A stretch of DNA of 64,000 nucleotides. It comes from Variovorax sp. YR216 (GTDB lineage Bacteria > Pseudomonadota > Gammaproteobacteria > Burkholderiales > Burkholderiaceae_C). The translations under genes were made by a program, and so were the position numbers. Below the pieces are notes generated by a model. That model had not been told where the DNA came from. It did no database searches and saw only the letters and a program-made list of their open reading frames with translations. Positions 60,247 through 64,000 of this stretch are shown one piece after another. Each line of letters starts with the position of its first letter. Within the stretch, counting starts at the first letter, position 1. The stretch covers positions 1 through 64,000 of the forward strand of contig NZ_FNRO01000026.1 of NCBI RefSeq assembly GCF_900107745.1, given 5' to 3'.

Positions 60247-60462
60247 CGCTTCTCGCCAAACAGAGAAAAGGGGGTTGATTCTCCCGCGATGTCGTGGTCG
60301 AGGAGATCAGCGCCACGGTGGCTGACCCGCATCGCGCCCGTCAGGGCATCTGAACGCGGATTTCGCGACTACGACCTCGTCACCTCCGAGCGCGACATGC
60401 CCGGCGCTCATCTGCGCTGATGGCGCTGACCGCCGCCCGCGCGTTGGTCCGCGCGAGGCGGA

Positions 60463-60786
60463 TCAGCCGAGGCGCAGCGAGCGCAAGCCGACGGTGCGGT
60501 CGACCCACACCACAACCGCGAGCGTGAGCAGGATGCTGACCGTGGACACCGCGGCCGCCGTCGGGTCGAAGTCCCAGCGCAGATAGTCGAAGAGCTGCAG
60601 CGGCAACGTGGTCATTCCGATGCCCTTGAGCAGCAGCGACATGTTGAACAGGTCGAAGGAGATCACGAAGGCGAACAGCGCGCCGGTGATGATGCCCGGC
60701 TTGATCAGCGGCAGCGTCACGCGCACGAAGGCGCGCCAGGGCGAGGCGCCGAGGCTGCGCGCGGCCTGCTCCGTGCCAGCGCATTG
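60463..60786 (-). pseudogene. C-terminal fragment of a polyamine-type ABC permease
   Basis: About 107 codons matching the end of PotC/PotI-like permeases. The EAA-type loop TEQAARSLGASPWRAFVRVT and helices GIITGALFAFVISFDLFNMS and SILLTLAVVVWVDRTV are intact, but the first two thirds are missing. Homology stops near 60786, exactly where the promoter of the MFS gene begins, so a rearrangement joined the two. No other transporter part is nearby. Confidence 0.75.
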
Positions 60787-60865
60787 ACTGTTTGAAAATC
60801 AAGGAGTTATGCGATCTGCGTCAATGAAGATGGACCAAATGGTCCAAAGTGGAGCGCATGGTTCA
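60784..60865 (+). promoter_or_regulatory. Promoter with tandem RutR-like operators before the MFS exporter
   Basis: A -35 element TTGACT (60784-60789) and a -10 element near TATGCG (60808-60813) form a plausible promoter. Downstream lies a perfect dyad TGGACCA-AA-TGGTCCA (60831-60846) and a second, weaker copy TGGAGCGCATGGTTCA (60850-60865, 12 of 16 bases the same). The form is close to the RutR-type site TTGACCA-NN-TGGTCAA of TetR regulators. No such regulator gene is in the window. Confidence 0.55.
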
Positions 60866-61020
60866 AGTGCGCGACGCCGGGTTTGGTGCGCTGGCGCTCC
60901 GGATGCGCGCGATTGGCCCGCGCCCGGCAGGAATGCGCCGGGATCGCTAGCATCGGATGTCTTCCGCGAGCCCTTGCGGCTTCTTCCGGCGCGCGGCCTC
61001 AAGTCCTGCGCCTTGCACCG

Positions 61021-62502
61021 ATGTCTGCCATCTCCAGCACTCCCAGAACCACCAACCGGCCGATGGTCATCCTTGCCGTCATGGCCTCGATGGCCATGGT
61101 TGCGATCGAGGCGACGATCGTCGCCACCGTGATGCCGCAGATCGCCTCGCAGCTCGGCGGCCTGAGCCTCTATAGCTGGGTCTTCGCCTCGTTCCTGCTG
61201 GCGCAGACAGCGATGACGGTCGTCTTCGGCAAGCTGTCGGACATCTACGGCCGCAGGCCCGTGATTCTCGTCGGCATCGCAATTTTTCTGATCGGTTCCC
61301 TTGCGGCCGGGTTCGCCTGGTCGATGCCGGCAATGATCGCGTTCCGGCTGATCCAGGGCATCGGTGCCGGCGCGATCCAGCCGGTCTCGTTAACCATCGT
61401 CGGTGATCTCTATCCAGTGCAGGAGCGCGGCAAAGTGCAGGGCTACCTGGCGAGCGTGTGGGCAGTCTCGGCGGTGCTCGGGCCGATGCTCGGAGCGCTG
61501 ATCGTCACCCGGCTATCGTGGAGCTGGATCTTCTGGATGAACGTGCCGATCGGGCTGGCCGCCGCCGGCGGCTTCTGGCTTTACTTGCGCGAAGCGCCAG
61601 TGACGCGACGAGCCTCCATAGACCTGCCCGGCGCCCTGCTGTTCACTGCCGGCATCGCCTCGCTGATGATCTGCCTGACGGAAAGCGGCCTCGGCCACAC
61701 CACGGAAGCCTGGAGCTGGGCTGGCGTCTTCGTCATCGTCGCGGTGCTGTTCATTTTTCAGGAGCGCCGCGTAGCCGACCCGATGGTGTCGTTCGAGCTC
61801 TGGAGCCGACGCATCATCGCCACCGTCAACGGCTCGGCGCTGCTGACCGGCATGGCGCTGATCGGCGTCACCAGCTTCCTGCCGATGTACGTGCAGGTGG
61901 TGCTGGGGCAGTCGCCAGTGGTCGCCGGCCTGGCGCTCACGATGGTGATGCTCGGTTGGCCGATCGGTGCCACCATCGCGTCGCGCAGTTTCATGCGCGT
62001 AGGCCTCAGGCGGCTCATGCTGATCGGATCGATGCTGGTGCCGGCCGGCGCCGCGGTTTTCGCGCTCCTGCATTCGGACGGCTCGCCAACGTCCGCCGGC
62101 ATCGGCTCTTTCCTCATGGGCCTCGGAATGGGCTTGCTGAGCCTGTGCTCGCTGATCCTGATTCAGGAGTCGGTCGCCATGGCGCAGCGCGGTAGCGCCA
62201 CCGCCTCCAACATCTTCTCCCGAAACCTCGGCAGCGCGCTCGGTGCCACCTTTTTCGGCGCCGTCTTCAACTTCGGACTGGTCCGCCACAACGGCGGCAT
62301 CTCGGTGCCAGAGGAACAGTTGCGTGACCTGCTGCAGGGCACCGCTGTTTCCGGCATCGGCGAAGCGGGCTTGCGTCTGGCTGTTGGCTCGTCGCTGCAC
62401 CTGACCTTCGTGGTCATGCTGGCGATGAGCGGGGTGATCCTGGCGCTGGCGCTGCTACTGCCGCGCCAGGGCATGAGCGTGAGGGCCGTCGAGGCGCGTT
62501 GA
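61021..62502 (+). CDS. MFS multidrug exporter, DHA2 family (EmrB/QacA type)
   Basis: A 493-residue inner-membrane drug/proton antiporter with fourteen predicted helices. VAIEATIVATVMPQIASQLG in helix 1, KLSDIYGRRPVILVGI (motif A) and VWAVSAVLGPMLGALIV (motif C) identify the DHA2 family. I use the ATG of MSAISSTPRTTNRPMVILA; longer readings add residues unlike the family. It stands alone, preceded by tandem operator-like dyads that suggest control by a TetR-type repressor encoded elsewhere. The substrate is unknown. Confidence 0.9.
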   Translation: MSAISSTPRTTNRPMVILAVMASMAMVAIEATIVATVMPQIASQLGGLSLYSWVFASFLLAQTAMTVVFGKLSDIYGRRPVILVGIAIFLIGSLAAGFAWSMPAMIAFRLIQGIGAGAIQPVSLTIVGDLYPVQERGKVQGYLASVWAVSAVLGPMLGALIVTRLSWSWIFWMNVPIGLAAAGGFWLYLREAPVTRRASIDLPGALLFTAGIASLMICLTESGLGHTTEAWSWAGVFVIVAVLFIFQERRVADPMVSFELWSRRIIATVNGSALLTGMALIGVTSFLPMYVQVVLGQSPVVAGLALTMVMLGWPIGATIASRSFMRVGLRRLMLIGSMLVPAGAAVFALLHSDGSPTSAGIGSFLMGLGMGLLSLCSLILIQESVAMAQRGSATASNIFSRNLGSALGATFFGAVFNFGLVRHNGGISVPEEQLRDLLQGTAVSGIGEAGLRLAVGSSLHLTFVVMLAMSGVILALALLLPRQGMSVRAVEAR

Positions 62503-62580
62503 AGCAACGCGGGTTGCGCAGGACGGCGGCGCGCATTGCGCTCGACGAATCGTGATCCACGTGGCATCGTCCACCTCGAC

Positions 62581-63456
62581 ATGCCCCTCTGCCCAATTCT
62601 TTCCACCCTTCAATGCGTGGCCCGCATGGCCGGCGCGGCCAGTGTGGCCGTAGCGATCGCCGCGTGCATGGCCTCGCCACCGCCTGCACCAGACCCGAGT
62701 GCGCTGTCATCCGCTCGCATCGCCGAAATCGTGGCGAGCCCGGATCGCAGCGACGCCGACCGCGTCAACGACAGGCGGCGCAAGCCGCAGGAGATGTTGA
62801 CGTTCATCGGCGTACGTCCGGGAATGACGGCCCTCGACTTGAGCGCCGCCGGGGGCTACACGACCGAGTTGATCGCGCGCGCCGTCGGCCCAGCCGGCCG
62901 CGTCTACGGCCAAAGCCCACCGCGCCCGCCGGCGAGCAGGCCGGCGCAGCCCGAAGGTGCAGCAATGCCGATGGCGACGGGTGCCACTCCTGCCCCCAGC
63001 GGCGGACCACGACCATCGCCGGTCGCGCTGGCGGAACGCGCAAAGAATCCGAACGCGGGAAACATCGTCGCCATCGTGCGTCCCTTCGAGGACCCGGCAC
63101 CACCGGATTGCGCGTCGAACTGCCTCGACCTCGTCACGCTCATGTTCAATTACCACGACTTCGGCCACATGGGGGTCGACCGCGCGGCGGTGAACCGTGC
63201 GGTGTTCGCGGCGCTGAAGCCAGGCGGAATGTATGTGATCGCAGACCATTCGGGGCGCCCAGGCACCGGCATCTCCGAATCAGGAACGCTTCATCGCATC
63301 GAGGAAGCATTCCTGCGCGCGGAAGTCGAGCAGGCTGGTTTCAAGCAGGTTGCCGAAGGCAACTTCTTGCGCAATCCCTCAGACCCACGCGACCGCAACA
63401 CGCCGGATCCGCCGCAACCAAAGGACGAATTTGTACTCAAGTTCGTCAAACCCTGA
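62581..63456 (+). CDS. Methyltransferase-like lipoprotein (COG4798 type)
   Basis: A 291-residue protein. The N-terminus ends in a lipobox (VAVAIAACM), predicting an outer-membrane or periplasmic lipoprotein. The rest is a Rossmann methyltransferase-like fold: MTALDLSAAGGYTTELIARA in place of the SAM motif, LDLVTLMFNYHDFGHMGVDR and GGMYVIADHSGRPGTGISES. A proline- and alanine-rich insert of about 45 residues (112-158) interrupts the fold. COG4798 members are predicted methyltransferases, but SAM is not expected outside the cytoplasm, so the role is open. The start is the ATG before the hydrophobic segment; the ribosome site is weak. Confidence 0.75.
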   Translation: MPLCPILSTLQCVARMAGAASVAVAIAACMASPPPAPDPSALSSARIAEIVASPDRSDADRVNDRRRKPQEMLTFIGVRPGMTALDLSAAGGYTTELIARAVGPAGRVYGQSPPRPPASRPAQPEGAAMPMATGATPAPSGGPRPSPVALAERAKNPNAGNIVAIVRPFEDPAPPDCASNCLDLVTLMFNYHDFGHMGVDRAAVNRAVFAALKPGGMYVIADHSGRPGTGISESGTLHRIEEAFLRAEVEQAGFKQVAEGNFLRNPSDPRDRNTPDPPQPKDEFVLKFVKP

Positions 63457-63503
63457 CGCAGGGTCGTTTCGCTGTCGTCGGACCCACCAAGCGACGTGAA
63501 TTT

Positions 63504-64000
63504 TCATTCGACCGTCGCTCCAGATCGCTTCACGACTTCAGCCCACTTGACGCGTTCGGACAGGATGTACTTCGTGAGCTCCTCGGGTGTCGAGCCGATC
63601 GGCTTGACGCCATCCGACGCGAAGCGCTCGCGCAGCTCCTTGGATTGAAGCGCGGCCACCGAGCCGTCGTGCAGGCGCTTGACGATCTCCGGCGGCGTGC
63701 CGTGCGGGGCAAGCAGCGCATACCAGACGCCGGACTCGTAGCCCGGCACGCCGGCTTCCGCGATCGTCGGGACATCCGGCAACGCCGGCGAGCGCTGGCT
63801 CGACGACACGGCGAGAACCCTGATCTTGCCTGCCTTGATCTGCGCGCTGCCGGTCCCATAGCTCACGAACATCGCTTGCACGTTGCCTGAAAGCAGGTCG
63901 GTCAGCGCCGCGCCGCCGCCCTTGTAGGGCACGTGAACCAGATCGATCCCGGCCATCGACTTGAGCAGTTCCATCGACAGGTGCAGGCCGCTGCCGTTGC
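63504..64000 (-). CDS. Bug/TctC-family binding protein, C-terminal part
   Basis: The gene enters from the right edge; 165 codons are visible. GIDLVHVPYKGGGAALTDLL, VQAMFVSYGTGSAQIKAGKI and LPDVPTIAEAGVPGYE are the usual second-half motifs of Bug proteins. The signal peptide and first half lie outside. It converges on the methyltransferase-like lipoprotein gene. Neither ligand nor partners can be inferred. Confidence 0.9.
   Translation of the reverse strand, partial: NGSGLHLSMELLKSMAGIDLVHVPYKGGGAALTDLLSGNVQAMFVSYGTGSAQIKAGKIRVLAVSSSQRSPALPDVPTIAEAGVPGYESGVWYALLAPHGTPPEIVKRLHDGSVAALQSKELRERFASDGVKPIGSTPEELTKYILSERVKWAEVVKRSGATVE

Noticed and set aside
63450..63464. Hairpin ACCCTG-ACG-CAGGGT at the end of the methyltransferase-like gene
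   Set aside because: The stem is perfect but no T-run follows and it overlaps the stop codon, so terminator function is not supported.
1..64000. CRISPR arrays, tRNA or rRNA genes, prophage or insertion sequences
   Set aside because: None of the expected repeats, cloverleaf sequences, integrase or transposase motifs were seen by eye on either strand.

Overview
The window is high-GC DNA, about two thirds G+C, and reads as a chromosomal segment of a Burkholderiales bacterium, most likely Comamonadaceae close to Variovorax. The grounds are Bug/TctC-type binding proteins beside LysR regulators, a NirBD-FNT-kinase operon, an OmpA with a proline-rich linker, and a double-hairpin intergenic repeat of a kind I associate with that family. 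The family-level assignment is inference. I saw no rRNA, tRNA, CRISPR array, phage gene or transposase.

Layout. 1-2541: sugar-acid locus (start of a UxaA-type dehydratase, MFS transporter, divergent FadR-type GntR regulator) with repeated TGTC-N-GACA operators. 2548-4198: OmpA protein and a 38-residue membrane peptide with its own terminator. 4233-12765: LacI-ABC transporter-dihydroxyacetone kinase operon. 12819-14563: XRE/cupin regulator, acetyltransferase and DUF4262 protein. 15102-19151: small exported proteins and a CadC-like TPR regulator coupled to a dienelactone-hydrolase-like protein that lacks its nucleophile. 19741-22584: LysR, Bug protein and hydrolase. 22650-23650: a scar holding pieces of a second LysR, an esterase and an amidohydrolase.

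24121-34744 is the most unusual block. A GH3 beta-glucosidase diverges from four genes joined by 4-base overlaps: a GH144-like glucanase, a GH15 glucoamylase, an SbmA/YddA-type ABC protein with a damaged ATP site, and an exported CocE/NonD-like hydrolase whose catalytic serine is glycine. A GH13 alpha-glucosidase converges on them. Apart from the CocE-like protein, the enzymes show no export signal, so the system appears to act on short glucans inside the cell or at the inner membrane.

35167-40649 is a nitrite assimilation operon (nirB, nirD, an FNT channel and a PP2C-kinase fusion) with a sigma-54-like promoter and a structured leader. 40669-42225 is an acyl-CoA ligase. 42407-47413 is a stress operon (lon, a methyltransferase-esterase fusion, a small hydrolase) behind a well-formed FNR/Anr-type promoter. 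47602-49467 is a frameshifted SDR gene and its divergent LysR. 49464-55946 is an RND tripartite efflux system with a TetR regulator. 56005-60246 is a copper operon behind a CueR-type promoter with a 19-base spacer. The right end holds a truncated polyamine-type permease, a DHA2 exporter behind RutR-like operators, a methyltransferase-like lipoprotein and a partial Bug protein.
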